DNA from: Campylobacter hyointestinalis subsp. hyointestinalis
GTDB lineage: Bacteria; Campylobacterota; Campylobacteria; Campylobacterales; Campylobacteraceae
NCBI RefSeq assembly: GCF_013372145.1
Contig: NZ_CP053827.1
Location: 992,001-1,056,000, forward strand
Length of the DNA: 64,000 bases
Reading direction: 5' to 3'
In this document: positions 36,638-47,312 of the stretch, piece by piece
Numbering within the stretch: the stretch's first letter is position 1
Layout: each line of letters begins with the position of its first letter
The notes under the pieces: generated by a model
What the model saw: the letters and a program-made list of their open reading frames with translations, nothing else
What the model was told of the DNA's origin: nothing
Database searches by the model: none
Made by a program: the position numbers and the translations under genes

Positions 36638-37132
36638 ATGATGGCATACTTAAGTGATTTTGACATAAGCGGTTACGGACTTAGCGCTCAACGTTTTCGT
36701 ATGAACGTTATAAGCTCAAACATCGCAAACGCTAACACAACTAGAACTGCTGAAGGCGGTCCGTATCGTCGCAGAGAAGTTATTTTTAAAGCTATTGATT
36801 TTGATAAACAACTAAATAACACTATAAATTCTAAAAATGACTTTTTGCAAAATGAAAATCCTTTGGACGATCCGGACGCTCCTGATTTTCCAAAGCCAGC
36901 TTTGATGAGCGTTATAGTAGATAAAGTCGTACGCGATGATAAAGATTTCAAACTCAAATTTGATCCAAATCATCCAGACGCCGACGCAAAAGGATATATA
37001 ATGCTTCCAAATATTAATCCAGTTATTGAAATGGCCGATTTAATAGAAGCAACAAGAGCTTATCAAGCAAACGTGTCTGCATTTCAAAGTGCAAAGACTA
37101 TCGCAAATAGCGCTATAGATATGTTAAAATAA
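36638..37132 (+). CDS. flgC: Flagellar basal-body rod protein FlgC
   Basis: A proximal rod protein of 164 residues, with GLSAQRFRMNVISSNIANAN near residue 15 and the C-terminal ATRAYQANVSAFQSAKTIAN, the flg_bbr pattern. The first two codons are both ATG, and either could be the start. It is followed eight bases later by fliE. Confidence 0.95.
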   Translation: MMAYLSDFDISGYGLSAQRFRMNVISSNIANANTTRTAEGGPYRRREVIFKAIDFDKQLNNTINSKNDFLQNENPLDDPDAPDFPKPALMSVIVDKVVRDDKDFKLKFDPNHPDADAKGYIMLPNINPVIEMADLIEATRAYQANVSAFQSAKTIANSAIDMLK

Positions 37133-37140
37133 AAAGGTAG

Positions 37141-37437
37141 ATGATCATGAATATCTCTGAAATATCAAATTTAAAAGAACAGAGTCAAACCAAAAAAACA
37201 GAACAAAATGGTTCTGGAAGTGGATTTTCTGATATGTTAAATAAAGCTCTAAATGATCTAAACGATACTCAAGTAAAAGCCGATAAAGCAGTAGCCGAAC
37301 TAGCAACAGGTGAAGTCAAAGACTTACACCAAGCAGCGATCGCCATAGGAAAAGCCGAAACTAGCATGAAACTTATGCTAGAAATTCGCAATAAAGCCAT
37401 AAGTGCATATAAAGAAATTTCAAGAACCCAACTATAA
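37141..37437 (+). CDS. fliE: Flagellar hook-basal body protein FliE
   Basis: A small (98-residue) protein at the junction of MS ring and rod. Its C-terminal half carries the family pattern: ATGEVKDLHQAAIAIGKAE, then KLMLEIRNKAISAYKEI. It has AAGG six bases before the first ATG at 37141 (a second in-frame ATG lies six bases on). It lies two bases upstream of the FtsI gene. Confidence 0.93.
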   Translation: MIMNISEISNLKEQSQTKKTEQNGSGSGFSDMLNKALNDLNDTQVKADKAVAELATGEVKDLHQAAIAIGKAETSMKLMLEIRNKAISAYKEISRTQL

Positions 37438-37439
37438 TA

Positions 37440-39263
37440 ATGAATGAACACCACAGCCAAGGAAAAGTATATGTACTTTTTGGTTTTATTATTTTTGGAA
37501 TAACCCTATTTCTCATAGTTATATTTTATAGAGCCTTGCTTGATCGTCATCTACCAAAACTGCAAAGCAGTGATTTCGACAGTGCTTTAAGAGGTTCTAT
37601 CATCACGCAAGACGGATTTAACATAGCAAGTAGCCAAAAACTATATAAAGCTATGCTAGATACTAGAAACATAGATCCAAACAAAAAAGAGCTTTTTATC
37701 AAACTTTACACTCTTTATAGTGGAGATGATCCAAAAAAAATAAGAAAAATTTTAAGCAAAAAAGGTACGGTAACTTTATCTTATGAGATAGATGCCAAAG
37801 GCGCAGCGTATCTCAAAGAGCTATCTAGAAAATTATATAGAAAAAAAGTTTTCGTACCTTATGAAGATCCAAAAACAGGGCTTGTAACGACTCAAGGTAT
37901 GAGCATAGTAGAAAGTGGCGAAAAAAGAATTTATATGGCAGAAGATACCTTTACGCCCTCCATTGGATATATAAAAAAAGTAGAAAAAGACGGGATAACA
38001 AAAGTAGAAGGCGTAAAAGGGATAGAAAAAGTATATGAAAACTTGTTATCTTCTACTCAAGACGCTCTTATAAAAGGTCCAAGAGATCTTGCAAATACGA
38101 TCATTTTATCAGGTGACGCTGATCTGTCTAAAAGGATTGATGGCTATAACGTAGTTTTAAATATATCTCTTAAACTCCAAAAAATCATCGAAAAAATGGC
38201 AAATGAAAGAGCCAACGATCTCTTAGCAAAAGAAGTTATCGTAGGTATTATGGATAGTAAAACCGGCAAAATTCTATCATTAGCATCAACTGAAAGATAC
38301 AACCCTTCAAATATAACCAGAAATGATTATAAAGCGCTAAATTCATCATCTAGCGAGTATGCTTATGAAGTCGGATCCGTCATGAAACCTTTTATATTTT
38401 CTTTATTGCTAAAAGAAAATAAAGTAAATCCTTTAGAGATCATAAACACTTATGGTGGTAAATATAAACTAGGTCAAAGGATAATAACAGATAGCCACAA
38501 AAACGCATTTTTAAGCGCTGAAGATATCATCGTAGAATCATCAAATATAGGAATGATACAAATAGTAGAGCGTCTTAGTGAAGTGGATCTTTACAACGGT
38601 CTTTTAGACTTTGGATTTTCGAAAAAAACAGGCATAGACTTAAGCTATGAGCAAGTCGGACTTTTACCATCTATAAATGAGCTAAGAAACAAAACTTACC
38701 GTGCTACTTTAAGTTACGGATATGGTCTGCAAGCGACATTTATGCAGCTTTTAAATGCGTACAACACCATAAATAATAACGGAGTTATGATAACTCCGAG
38801 GATCGCAAGTCATTTAGAAAAATACGGTAAAGCCTATAAGATAGAAGAACAAGAGATAAAAACCGTTCTTCCTATAGAAGTCGCAAAAACTATGAAAAGA
38901 ATTCTTATCAAAGTAGTCGAAAGCGACAAAGGAACAGCTAGAAAAGCTAGGATAGACGGACTTAGTATAGGCGGAAAAACAGGAACTGCTCACATAGCCA
39001 CAGTCGGTGGGTATAGCGACAAAAGATACAACGCAAGCTTTTTTGGTTTTGTAAATGACTCTAAAGGCAACAGCTATACTATAGGCGTTTTAGTAAGAGA
39101 GCCTATGAAGCCTTATCCGTATTATTTTGCTTCATGGAGTGCATTACCTATATTTAAAAACACGGTAGAGCTAATGATAGAAAATGGATATTTGTTTCCT
39201 ATGCCTACTATCAAAAAATCCCAAAAAGTAGATGAGCCAGAAGTTGGGATTATATTAGACTAA
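37440..39263 (+). CDS. pbpB: Penicillin-binding protein 2/3 (FtsI/PbpB), peptidoglycan transpeptidase
   Basis: A class B PBP of 607 residues with one N-terminal membrane helix (about residues 12-30). The transpeptidase motifs are SVMK (about 312), SSN in VESSNIG (about 363), and KTG in GGKTGTAHIA (about 509). It makes cross-links, probably at the division septum. Its place behind fliE in the flagellar operon is a known Campylobacter arrangement, and it may be driven partly by the sigma-54 promoter. Its stop overlaps hemH on the opposite strand by 14 bp. Confidence 0.9.
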   Translation: MNEHHSQGKVYVLFGFIIFGITLFLIVIFYRALLDRHLPKLQSSDFDSALRGSIITQDGFNIASSQKLYKAMLDTRNIDPNKKELFIKLYTLYSGDDPKKIRKILSKKGTVTLSYEIDAKGAAYLKELSRKLYRKKVFVPYEDPKTGLVTTQGMSIVESGEKRIYMAEDTFTPSIGYIKKVEKDGITKVEGVKGIEKVYENLLSSTQDALIKGPRDLANTIILSGDADLSKRIDGYNVVLNISLKLQKIIEKMANERANDLLAKEVIVGIMDSKTGKILSLASTERYNPSNITRNDYKALNSSSSEYAYEVGSVMKPFIFSLLLKENKVNPLEIINTYGGKYKLGQRIITDSHKNAFLSAEDIIVESSNIGMIQIVERLSEVDLYNGLLDFGFSKKTGIDLSYEQVGLLPSINELRNKTYRATLSYGYGLQATFMQLLNAYNTINNNGVMITPRIASHLEKYGKAYKIEEQEIKTVLPIEVAKTMKRILIKVVESDKGTARKARIDGLSIGGKTGTAHIATVGGYSDKRYNASFFGFVNDSKGNSYTIGVLVREPMKPYPYYFASWSALPIFKNTVELMIENGYLFPMPTIKKSQKVDEPEVGIILD

Positions 39264-40191
39264 CTTTTTTGGCTATAAAATTTACAAATTCATCGCTATC
39301 ATTTGGTGCTTTTACCACTTCGTAATACTCAAATCTATTTTCATTTGCCACATGTCTATACTCAATACTAAGCTCAAAATCGGTTTCTGAGTTATCTATA
39401 CAAAAACTGATCGGATAAATAAGTGCTTTTTTACTCTCAAGTTTAGGCAAAACTTCATTTAAATTTGGACCTAACCACTCTACTGGTCCAAGCCTTGATT
39501 GATACGCTAAAGATACGCTTTTAAATTTGATCCCAGCTTTATTTAACATACCAGCTAAAATTTGAACATGTTCTTTTGTATGCTTTTCGTACAAATCTCC
39601 GCTATCTATGATCTTTTTAGGCAAAGAGTGAGATGAAAATATCAAATCAATATCTTTAGTATCTAAATTTAAAGTCTTATTTTTAATATTATTTACTATG
39701 ATGTCATTATAATTTTCATCTTTGTAAAAATAATCAACTATTTTGATATTAGCTTTTATACCAAGATCGCTTATAGCTTTTTTAGCCCCGTCAAGACTTG
39801 AAGTGATCGTCGTAGAAGAGTGCTGAGGATACAGTGGAAATAGTACTATTTCATCAAAATTTATATATTTTTTGAGCGTATCATTTGCAAAAGGTGGGGT
39901 ATAATTCATAGCATAATCAAATTTGATCTCGCCAACTTTAATTTTTTGATTTAGTTTGGCCACTAATGATCTAGTTATATCTCCTATAGGGGATTTACCA
40001 CCAAGCACCACATAGTTGCTAGTAGCGCTTTTTAATCTCATTTTTGTGATGAGCCACGCCAAAATACTTCTTATTTTTGAATTTTTTATAGTCAAAATAT
40101 ATGGATCGTTAAACATATTTTTTAAAAACATCTCAACTTGAGATAGATCGTCTGCTCCACCCATATTTAGCAAAATAATTGCTTTTTTCAT
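39250..40191 (-). CDS. hemH: Ferrochelatase
   Basis: It inserts iron into protoporphyrin IX, the last step of haem synthesis. The 313-residue protein contains the active-site His in LIFSSHSLPKKI (near residue 187), FPLYPQHSSTTITSSLDGA (near 117), and AYQSRLGPVEWLGP near 235. The start ATG is at 40191, with AAAGGA upstream. It is transcribed against pbpB and divergent from alaS. Confidence 0.93.
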   Translation of the reverse strand: MKKAIILLNMGGADDLSQVEMFLKNMFNDPYILTIKNSKIRSILAWLITKMRLKSATSNYVVLGGKSPIGDITRSLVAKLNQKIKVGEIKFDYAMNYTPPFANDTLKKYINFDEIVLFPLYPQHSSTTITSSLDGAKKAISDLGIKANIKIVDYFYKDENYNDIIVNNIKNKTLNLDTKDIDLIFSSHSLPKKIIDSGDLYEKHTKEHVQILAGMLNKAGIKFKSVSLAYQSRLGPVEWLGPNLNEVLPKLESKKALIYPISFCIDNSETDFELSIEYRHVANENRFEYYEVVKAPNDSDEFVNFIAKKVSLI

Positions 40192-40313
40192 ATAAATCCT
40201 TTTTATTTTGATTTTATCATATAAATATCAATATATCGCAATAATTACTTAAATTTTGTTTTTAACTTATTTGTGCTAAAATTAAAACTATTTTTGAATT
40301 TAGGAAATTAATT

Positions 40314-42851
40314 ATGGATATTAGAAAAGAATATTTGGATTTTTTTAAAAGCAAAGGACATGAGATTATCCCATCAGCTCCGCTAGTCCCAGATGATGCG
40401 AGCTTACTTTTTACAAATGCCGGAATGGTGCCTTTTAAAAGCATTTTTACAGGAGATGTGCCTCGCCCTACTCCGCCTATTCGTACAAGCTGTCAGACTT
40501 GTATAAGAGCTGGTGGAAAGCACAACGACTTAGATAACGTCGGCTACACGGCTCGTCACCATACGTTTTTTGAAATGCTAGGAAATTTCAGCTTTGGCGA
40601 ATACTTCAAAAAAGATGCCATAGCTTACGCGTGGGAATTTGTCACAGAAGTGCTAAAGTTGCCAAAAGAAAAGCTTTATGTCACAGTTCATGAAAATGAT
40701 GATGAAGCCTATGAAATTTGGCAAAAATTTATACAAAAAGATAGAATTTACCGCTTTGGCGATAAAGATAACTTTTGGGCTATGGGAGATACTGGACCTT
40801 GCGGACCTTGTAGTGAGATATTTTATGATCAAGGAAGCGAGCATTTTAACAGTGACGAAGATTATATGGGTGGCGATGGAGATAGATTTTTAGAAATTTG
40901 GAACCTTGTATTTATGCAGTTTGAAAGAAGCAAAGACGGCACTATGACTCCACTTCCAAAGCCTTCAATTGACACTGGAATGGGACTTGAGAGAGTAACT
41001 GCTATAAAAGAGGGTAAATTTAGCAACTATGACAGCTCTTTATTTATGCCTATAATAAACGAAGTTGCAAAAATCGCAAATTTAAAATATGAGTATGAGA
41101 GCGGCGCTAGTTTTAGGGTTATAAGCGATCATATTCGCTCAACTACATTTTTACTAGCTCAAGGCGTAAATTTCGATAAAGAGGGCCGTGGATATGTCCT
41201 AAGACGCATACTAAGAAGAGCTCTTCGCCATGGATACTTACTTGGGATAAAAGAGCCATTTATGTATAGATTAGTTGATAAAGTAGTAGAATTAATGGGT
41301 GAGCACTATGATTATTTAAAAGAGAAAAAAGAGTATGTAAAAGAGCTGATAAAACTAGAAGAAGAAAGATTCTTAGCCACTATAGCTGCTGGGCTTGATC
41401 TATTTAACGAAGAATTAGCAAAAACTTCAAGCAAAACTTTTAGTGGTGAAGTAGCATTTAAATTATATGATACTTACGGATTTCCACTTGATTTAACAGC
41501 TGATATGCTAAGAGAAAAGGGACTTAGCGTAGATGAGGCTAAATTTGATGAGCTAATGAATGAGCAAAAAGCAAGAGCTAAAGCTAGCTGGAAGGGTAGT
41601 GGAGATACTGCAAAAGAGAGCGGAGACTTTAAGGCTTTGCTTGAAGAATTTGGCGAAAATGAGTTTATCGGATATGAAAATTTAAAAAGCACTAGCAAAA
41701 TTTTAGCCCTTTTAAATAGCGAATTTAAAAGAGTAAATGAGCTAAAAAATGGAGAAATCGGATACGTGATGCTAGACTCTACTCCATTTTACGCACAAAG
41801 CGGCGGACAGTGTGGAGATATAGGTCTGTTAGGAGAAGATCAAGTTCTTGATACTAAAAAATATTTCGGTCTAAATTTAAGCACTATAGAAGCAAAAAAT
41901 AGCATAAAAATAGGAGATACCGTACTTTGTGAAGTTAGCCTAGATAGGCTAGAGATTCGCCGTCACCACTCAGCCACCCACTTGCTCCATGCAGCACTTA
42001 GAAGTATTCTTGGAGCTCACATAGCTCAAGCTGGAAGTAGTGTAGAAGCAAACAAACTTAGATTTGACTTTTCTCATCCAAAACCAGTAACAAAAGAAGA
42101 GTTAGAAAAAATTGAGAATTTCGTAAATGAAGCGATCTTAAAAGGTGCTAAAGCAAAAACAGAAATAATGGACATAGAAGAAGCTAAAAAAAGCGGAGCG
42201 ATAGCTCTGTTTGGTGAAAAATACGCAGACAAAGTCAGAGTCTTAACACTTGGTCCATCAAAAGAGCTTTGTGGAGGAACTCACGTAGAAAATTTAAATG
42301 AGATAGGAAGCTTTTTCATCGTCCGTGAAAGCGGAGTCAGTGCTGGAGTAAGACGTATAGAGGCGGTTTGCTCTAAAGCAGCGCTTGAGCTATCAAAAGA
42401 GTTTAGAAAAGAGATAAACGATATAAAAGATAGTTTAAAAGGTGCAGATCCATTGCTTGCCATCAAAAAGCTAAAAGATGAGATAAAAACGCTTCAAAAC
42501 GATCTAAAAAACGCTTCAAACACAAAAGATCTAGACATAAAAGATATAAACGGTACAAAAGTCGTAGTATCCAAATTTGATGGAGATATAAAAAGCAAAA
42601 TAGACGAAATAAAAAATAAATTTGATAAAGTAGTAGTATTTCTAGCCAGTGCAAAAGACGGTAAAGTGAGCTTAGGAGCAGGAAGTAAAAACACAAGCAT
42701 AAAAGCAGGAGAATTAGTAAAAAAAGTAGCTCCGCTAGTAGGCGGTGGCGGTGGCGGAAGAGATGACTTTGCTACTGCTGGAGGTAAAGATGAGAGCAAA
42801 ATAGACGAAGCTCTAAATGCTGCTACTAAATTTATAAGTGAGAACCTTTGA
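40314..42851 (+). CDS. alaS: Alanyl-tRNA synthetase
   Basis: It charges tRNA-Ala and edits mischarged products. The 845-residue protein shows the class II catalytic core ([20 protein letters not shown], then [18 protein letters not shown]), the editing domain with [13 protein letters not shown] and [15 protein letters not shown] (the zinc HxxxH...CxxxH set), and the C-terminal glycine-rich [18 protein letters not shown]. It starts the alaS-membrane protein-maf-pbpA run; the next gene begins with TTG on its stop. Confidence 0.97.
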   Translation: MDIRKEYLDFFKSKGHEIIPSAPLVPDDASLLFTNAGMVPFKSIFTGDVPRPTPPIRTSCQTCIRAGGKHNDLDNVGYTARHHTFFEMLGNFSFGEYFKKDAIAYAWEFVTEVLKLPKEKLYVTVHENDDEAYEIWQKFIQKDRIYRFGDKDNFWAMGDTGPCGPCSEIFYDQGSEHFNSDEDYMGGDGDRFLEIWNLVFMQFERSKDGTMTPLPKPSIDTGMGLERVTAIKEGKFSNYDSSLFMPIINEVAKIANLKYEYESGASFRVISDHIRSTTFLLAQGVNFDKEGRGYVLRRILRRALRHGYLLGIKEPFMYRLVDKVVELMGEHYDYLKEKKEYVKELIKLEEERFLATIAAGLDLFNEELAKTSSKTFSGEVAFKLYDTYGFPLDLTADMLREKGLSVDEAKFDELMNEQKARAKASWKGSGDTAKESGDFKALLEEFGENEFIGYENLKSTSKILALLNSEFKRVNELKNGEIGYVMLDSTPFYAQSGGQCGDIGLLGEDQVLDTKKYFGLNLSTIEAKNSIKIGDTVLCEVSLDRLEIRRHHSATHLLHAALRSILGAHIAQAGSSVEANKLRFDFSHPKPVTKEELEKIENFVNEAILKGAKAKTEIMDIEEAKKSGAIALFGEKYADKVRVLTLGPSKELCGGTHVENLNEIGSFFIVRESGVSAGVRRIEAVCSKAALELSKEFRKEINDIKDSLKGADPLLAIKKLKDEIKTLQNDLKNASNTKDLDIKDINGTKVVVSKFDGDIKSKIDEIKNKFDKVVVFLASAKDGKVSLGAGSKNTSIKAGELVKKVAPLVGGGGGGRDDFATAGGKDESKIDEALNAATKFISENL

Positions 42852-43336
42852 ACACAGCATTTGCAAGACTCGACCAAATAGCGCCGTTTATCCATATAAG
42901 TAGTTCGGCGCTATTTATAGCAGTTCAGCTTAGTATAGTGATTTTTGCAAAATATTTTTTTAAAAATATTGAACAAAATCCGAATTTATATAAAACCATA
43001 CTAAAAGAATTTGGATATTTTGTGAAATTAGAACTAGTCGCTATCTTCGTACTCTGTATAAGTGGAGTATTTGCCGCATTTACTGGCAAGATCAGGATAT
43101 CAGACCCTATGGTTGAAGCCATTATGCTTACAAAATGGGCGCTTCTTGCATTTATTTTGCTAAATATAGTCTATATGTGGTATAAATTCGGCAAGGCTAA
43201 AAAAGCATTTTCTAGCGGCGATCTTTTAAGTGTTCATGAGAATTTCGTTTTGATAATATATTATTTCACACCGCTAAATATCGTATTATCATTTATCAGT
43301 ATATATCTTGGGGTTACATTTAGAGGATTTCAATGA
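42848..43336 (+). CDS. Four-helix inner-membrane protein of unknown function
   Basis: A 162-residue protein with about four membrane helices (residues 15-38, 58-80, 93-115 and 135-158). His16 and His127, and a few basic residues between helices, are the only notable polar features, and I do not see a named family. It starts at TTG 42848, overlapping the alaS stop (TTGA), and its stop overlaps the maf ATG (ATGA), so it is co-translated with them. I do not recall this gene between alaS and maf in C. jejuni. Confidence 0.7.
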   Translation: MNTAFARLDQIAPFIHISSSALFIAVQLSIVIFAKYFFKNIEQNPNLYKTILKEFGYFVKLELVAIFVLCISGVFAAFTGKIRISDPMVEAIMLTKWALLAFILLNIVYMWYKFGKAKKAFSSGDLLSVHENFVLIIYYFTPLNIVLSFISIYLGVTFRGFQ

Positions 43337-43878
43337 TAGTTCTTGCTTCTAGCTCTGAGAGTAGAGCTCAAATTTTACGTGATTTTAATATACCATTTAT
43401 TCAAATAAGCATGGATTATGACGAAACTAGCACTCAAAAAACATCGCCCAATTCATATTCTATGAATGTCGTTATCCAAAAATCAAAACAGTTCTTTTCC
43501 AAATTTAAAAAACAATACGATAATGTTTTATTTGCCGACAGCAGCGTTATTTGTAAAGGTCGAATTTTAGGTAAAGCAAAAGATGAAGATGAAGCGTGGC
43601 AAATGCTCGATTTGCAAAGCGGATCTCTAGTTAGCGTATATACGGCTATGAAATTCGTCTCTACTAAATTTGATATTGACGCTCTTAGCGTTACTACTTT
43701 TAAATTTGATATTTTTCAAAAAGATGATTTGGAAAAGTACATAAAAAGCGGTCTTTGGAAAGATAAAGCAGGAGCGATGATGTGCGAAGGATTTAATAAA
43801 AAATATATTTTGCAAACTCATGGCAATAAATCCACCGCCATGGGGCTTAATGCTCAAATTTTAAAGGCGTTTTTATGA
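43333..43878 (+). CDS. maf: Maf-like nucleotide pyrophosphatase
   Basis: Maf proteins hydrolyse non-canonical or modified nucleoside triphosphates. The 181-residue protein opens with VLASSSESRAQIL (the Maf N-terminal motif with Ser and Arg) and has LFADSSVICKGRILGKAKDEDEA near residue 64 and a late DKAGAMMCEGF. It is shorter than E. coli YhdE but standard for Campylobacter. It overlaps both neighbours by four bases. Confidence 0.85.
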   Translation: MIVLASSSESRAQILRDFNIPFIQISMDYDETSTQKTSPNSYSMNVVIQKSKQFFSKFKKQYDNVLFADSSVICKGRILGKAKDEDEAWQMLDLQSGSLVSVYTAMKFVSTKFDIDALSVTTFKFDIFQKDDLEKYIKSGLWKDKAGAMMCEGFNKKYILQTHGNKSTAMGLNAQILKAFL

Positions 43879-45806
43879 AGCATATTTTTAGCTTTTTTAC
43901 CATAATCGCGATCTGCTTACTAGTTGGATTTGTGTATTTTTATTCACAAATCAGAGTAGATATATCAACTATAGTTGATTATAAACCAAAGCTAACTACG
44001 CAAATTTTTGATAGGAATGGCAATCTAGTAGCAAACATATTTGACGAAGAAAATAGACAGTACGCACAGTATGACGAGATCCCACAAAGAGTCATAGAAT
44101 CACTCGTAGCCATAGAAGATACTAGTTTTTTTGAACACGGCGGTATAAACGTTGAAGCTATTTTTAGAGCGGCCATAAAAGATATCAAAGCTATGGCTCT
44201 TGTAGAAGGAGCCTCTACCCTCACCCAACAACTCATAAAAAATATGGTTTTAACAAGAGATAAAAAATTTACTAGAAAACTTAGAGAAATAATACTCGCT
44301 ATAAAGATCGAAGATGAACTGACAAAAGAGCAAATCATCGAAAGATATCTAAATCAAGTATATTTTGGACATGGATATTACGGAATTAAAACAGCAGCGC
44401 TAGGATACTTCAAAAAAAATCTAAACGAACTAAGCTTAAAAGAGATAGCTATGCTTGTAGGTCTTCCAAAAGCACCTAGCAACTACGATCCTACTAGACA
44501 TATGGATCTATCAATATCACGTGCGAACGGTGTTATATCAAGGCTATTTAACCTTGGATGGATAACACAAGATGAGTATGAAGCGTCTTTAAAAGAAACT
44601 CCTATGGTATTTGATGAAACATTGACTCAAAATAGAGCGCCGTATTTGGTAGATGAAGCTATAAAAGAAGCTATAAAACAGTATCCAGATATTAAGTATG
44701 GAGGATATAAAGTCACTTTAACGGCGGATTTAAAAATCCAAAGTATCGCCCAAAATGCACTTAAATTTGGATATACAGAGATATTAAAAAGAGATAAAAA
44801 TGCTGATGAAACTTATCTAAATGGAGCCATTATAGTAACAAATCCGACAAATGGAGAGATTTTAGCATTAGTCGGTGGTGTTGATTATGCTAAAAGTAAC
44901 TTTAACCGAGCAACACAAAGCGAGCGCCAACCAGGTTCTAGCTTTAAACCGTTTATATATCAAATCGCGCTTGATCTTGGCTATTCTCCTATGAGCAAGG
45001 TCGCAGATATATCTCGTGTATTTGAAAATGCCGGAAGAAATGAAGAAGACAAAGACTGGAAACCTAAAAATTACGGCGGAAATTTTGAAGGATACATAAC
45101 CCTAAAAGACGCACTCAGACAATCTAGAAACCTAGCAACCATAAATTTGCTAAACTCAATAGGGCTAGATATAGTATCTCAAAAGCTTTCAAATTTTGGT
45201 TTTAAAAATATCCCACAAAACCTATCTATCGCGCTTGGAAGCTTTGGCATAAGTCTTATAGAGTTTAGCGAACATTACTCTATGTTTGCCGGACTTGGTA
45301 CTACTAGCAAATCAAACTTGATAAAATCAATACAAAAAGATGAAGTCATCACTGAATTTAGCTCAGAACAAACCGTGATGATAAAACCAGAACAAGCATA
45401 TTTGATGATAGATATGCTAAAAACAGTAGTAGAAGAAGGAACTGGACGAGGCGCAAAGGTCGCAGGTATAGAAATCGCCGGAAAAACAGGCACTACAAAT
45501 AACAATATTGATGCATGGTTTTGTGGATTTACGCCTGAAGTACAAGCTATAATCTGGTATGGAAACGACAATAATATGCCTATGAGAAAGATAGAAGGCG
45601 GAGGTAGAACTGCAGCGCCAGTATTTAGAGAATTTATACAAAACTATATAAAAGAATTTCCAGATACCAAACGTAAATTTGATACCCCAAAGGAGGTTTA
45701 TCATAAGATTTATGAAGGAAATGACGCCATATATACAGATACTTCACCACTTCCAAAACAACAAATAAACGCTATAGATATGCAAGAAGGTGGACTAATC
45801 TTTTGA
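43875..45806 (+). CDS. pbpA: Penicillin-binding protein 1A (bifunctional)
   Basis: A class A PBP of 643 residues with one N-terminal membrane helix. The glycosyltransferase part has EDTSFFEHGGINVEAIFRA (about 78), EGASTLTQQLIKNMVL and KILAIKIE-like REIILAIKIEDELTKEQI, then NQVYFGHG. The transpeptidase has SSFK in RQPGSSFKPFIY (about 354), SRN in RQSRNLATINLL, and KTGT in AGKTGTTNNNIDAWF (about 535). It ends two bases before the convergent cupin gene. Confidence 0.94.
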   Translation: MKHIFSFFTIIAICLLVGFVYFYSQIRVDISTIVDYKPKLTTQIFDRNGNLVANIFDEENRQYAQYDEIPQRVIESLVAIEDTSFFEHGGINVEAIFRAAIKDIKAMALVEGASTLTQQLIKNMVLTRDKKFTRKLREIILAIKIEDELTKEQIIERYLNQVYFGHGYYGIKTAALGYFKKNLNELSLKEIAMLVGLPKAPSNYDPTRHMDLSISRANGVISRLFNLGWITQDEYEASLKETPMVFDETLTQNRAPYLVDEAIKEAIKQYPDIKYGGYKVTLTADLKIQSIAQNALKFGYTEILKRDKNADETYLNGAIIVTNPTNGEILALVGGVDYAKSNFNRATQSERQPGSSFKPFIYQIALDLGYSPMSKVADISRVFENAGRNEEDKDWKPKNYGGNFEGYITLKDALRQSRNLATINLLNSIGLDIVSQKLSNFGFKNIPQNLSIALGSFGISLIEFSEHYSMFAGLGTTSKSNLIKSIQKDEVITEFSSEQTVMIKPEQAYLMIDMLKTVVEEGTGRGAKVAGIEIAGKTGTTNNNIDAWFCGFTPEVQAIIWYGNDNNMPMRKIEGGGRTAAPVFREFIQNYIKEFPDTKRKFDTPKEVYHKIYEGNDAIYTDTSPLPKQQINAIDMQEGGLIF

Positions 45807-45807
45807 T

Positions 45808-46137
45808 TTAGCCCACAACCTTAAATACGCGGCTCTCATTATCTATTTTTGAAAGACTAAGTCTGATGATAGAATCTTCCAAAGCTAGAAGAGAATGCTC
45901 TGCATCTGCTTTTAATGTTATCAGATCAAACTCGTCTAGTCTTACTTCTTGATTATCCTTTTTAAACATTATAGAGCCTTTTAAAACTTGTACGATTATA
46001 GGAGCTGGCGCTTTATGTTTATCCATAAAAGAATTTTTTGCCATACTTATCCTGATCTCTTTTGAAAACTCGGATTCTGCTAGCTTAATAGCTTTAACAC
46101 CGTCAAACAAAGATGTTTTAAAAATAATTTTTTCCAT
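45808..46137 (-). CDS. Small cupin-domain protein
   Basis: A 109-residue soluble protein with the cupin beta-barrel pattern: KHKAPAPIIVQVLKGSIMF near residue 41, then LDEFDLITLKADAEHSLLAL near 68, where two His and a Glu could bind a metal. No catalytic role can be given. It stands alone, with a 120-bp upstream gap holding its promoter and the end of the ribosomal operon. Confidence 0.7.
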   Translation of the reverse strand: MEKIIFKTSLFDGVKAIKLAESEFSKEIRISMAKNSFMDKHKAPAPIIVQVLKGSIMFKKDNQEVRLDEFDLITLKADAEHSLLALEDSIIRLSLSKIDNESRVFKVVG

Positions 46138-46218
46138 ATAGATCCTTTTTTATTTAAAAAGATTATATTAAAAAATGATATGAAATAAATTGATTTTGAT
46201 TAAGAAAAGATTGAGAGA

Positions 46219-46251
46219 AAGTCGTCGCAATTGCAAAGTGCAAAGCGACTT
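46219..46251 (-). terminator. Hairpin at the end of the trmD-rplS operon
   Basis: AAGTCG and CGACTT form the outer stem with an inner TTGCA/TGCAA pairing; on the minus strand it is followed by TCTCTC and a modest T-run. It lies seven bases after the rplS stop. The stem can also pair in an alternative register (GTCGC/GCGAC). Confidence 0.55.
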
Positions 46252-46257
46252 AGATAA

Positions 46258-46614
46258 TTATTTTTTAAGTTCTTTGATTCTAGCAGCTTTACCACGTCTA
46301 TCTCTAAGATAAAATAGCTTAGATCTTCTTACGCGTCCTTTTCTAAGAACTGTAATGCTTTCTAGACTTTCACTAAAAATAGGGAAGATTCTTTCTACGC
46401 CTACGCTATTTGCACCTATTTTTCTAATGATAAATGTCTCGCCGACACCGCTACCGCGTCTAGCTATACAGATACCCTCAAAATTTTGGATTCTAGATTT
46501 ATCACCTTCTTTAATGCGAATAGCAATTCTTAAAGTATCGCCAGCACGAAAATCAGGCACAGACTTATTTGAAATTTGAGCACTTTCGAATGCTTCTATA
46601 TATTTGTTTCTCAT
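46258..46614 (-). CDS. rplS: 50S ribosomal protein L19
   Basis: A 118-residue ribosomal protein at the 30S-50S interface. The family patterns are clear: [43 protein letters not shown] (split by IARRGSG), and [18 protein letters not shown] at the end. Last gene of rpsP-KH-rimM-trmD-rplS, with its ATG overlapping the trmD stop by four bases. Confidence 0.97.
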   Translation of the reverse strand: MRNKYIEAFESAQISNKSVPDFRAGDTLRIAIRIKEGDKSRIQNFEGICIARRGSGVGETFIIRKIGANSVGVERIFPIFSESLESITVLRKGRVRRSKLFYLRDRRGKAARIKELKK

Positions 46615-47309
46615 CTTTTTTCCTTCTGTTTTTTTGGCGATTTAATTTTTTGATATAAATCAGGGCGGAAGAACCTAGTTTTACACAACGCCATATTGTT
46701 TTTCAAAACGCTGATTTTATCATGATTACCCTTTAAAAAAGCTGAAGTAGCACTCAAGCCTTGATAAACAAACGGCTTCGTAAAACTTGGAGCTTCTAGA
46801 ATTCCCTCTTCGAAACTTTCAACTTCTAAAGAATCAGGGTTGCCTAAAACGCCATTTAAATTTCTTGATATAGCATCGCACATGCAAAGCGCGCCAAGTT
46901 CTCCACCAGTAAGGATAAAATCCCCTATGCAAAAAACCTCATTTACCTTTTCTTCTATGATCCTCTCGTCGATCCCCTCATATCTTCCACAGATAAAAGT
47001 AACATCGCTAAGTTTAGATAGTCTTTTTGCATCATTTTGAGTAAATTTTTTACCTGATGGCGTGAGATAAATGATATGTGTGTCTTTTAAAGAGTTTATA
47101 GCTTCAAATAACGGCTCTGGTTTCATAAGAAGTCCAGCTCCACCACCTATCATATAGTCATCGACTTTTAAGTGTTTATCATTGCTAAAATCACGTGGAT
47201 TTATAAATTTAAGTTTTACAATGCTATTATTTACAGCTCTACCAAGGATGGAATCCTTAAAATAAGGCTCTACTAAATTTGGAAAAATAGTTATAAAATT
47301 AAATCGCAT
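46611..47309 (-). CDS. trmD: tRNA (guanine-37-N1)-methyltransferase
   Basis: It methylates G37 of tRNAs and prevents frameshifting. The 232-residue SPOUT enzyme has the knot segments [23 protein letters not shown] and [15 protein letters not shown] (near residue 134), plus [14 protein letters not shown]. It lies three bases from rimM and overlaps rplS. Confidence 0.97.
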   Translation of the reverse strand: MRFNFITIFPNLVEPYFKDSILGRAVNNSIVKLKFINPRDFSNDKHLKVDDYMIGGGAGLLMKPEPLFEAINSLKDTHIIYLTPSGKKFTQNDAKRLSKLSDVTFICGRYEGIDERIIEEKVNEVFCIGDFILTGGELGALCMCDAISRNLNGVLGNPDSLEVESFEEGILEAPSFTKPFVYQGLSATSAFLKGNHDKISVLKNNMALCKTRFFRPDLYQKIKSPKKQKEKR

Positions 47310-47312
47310 AGT

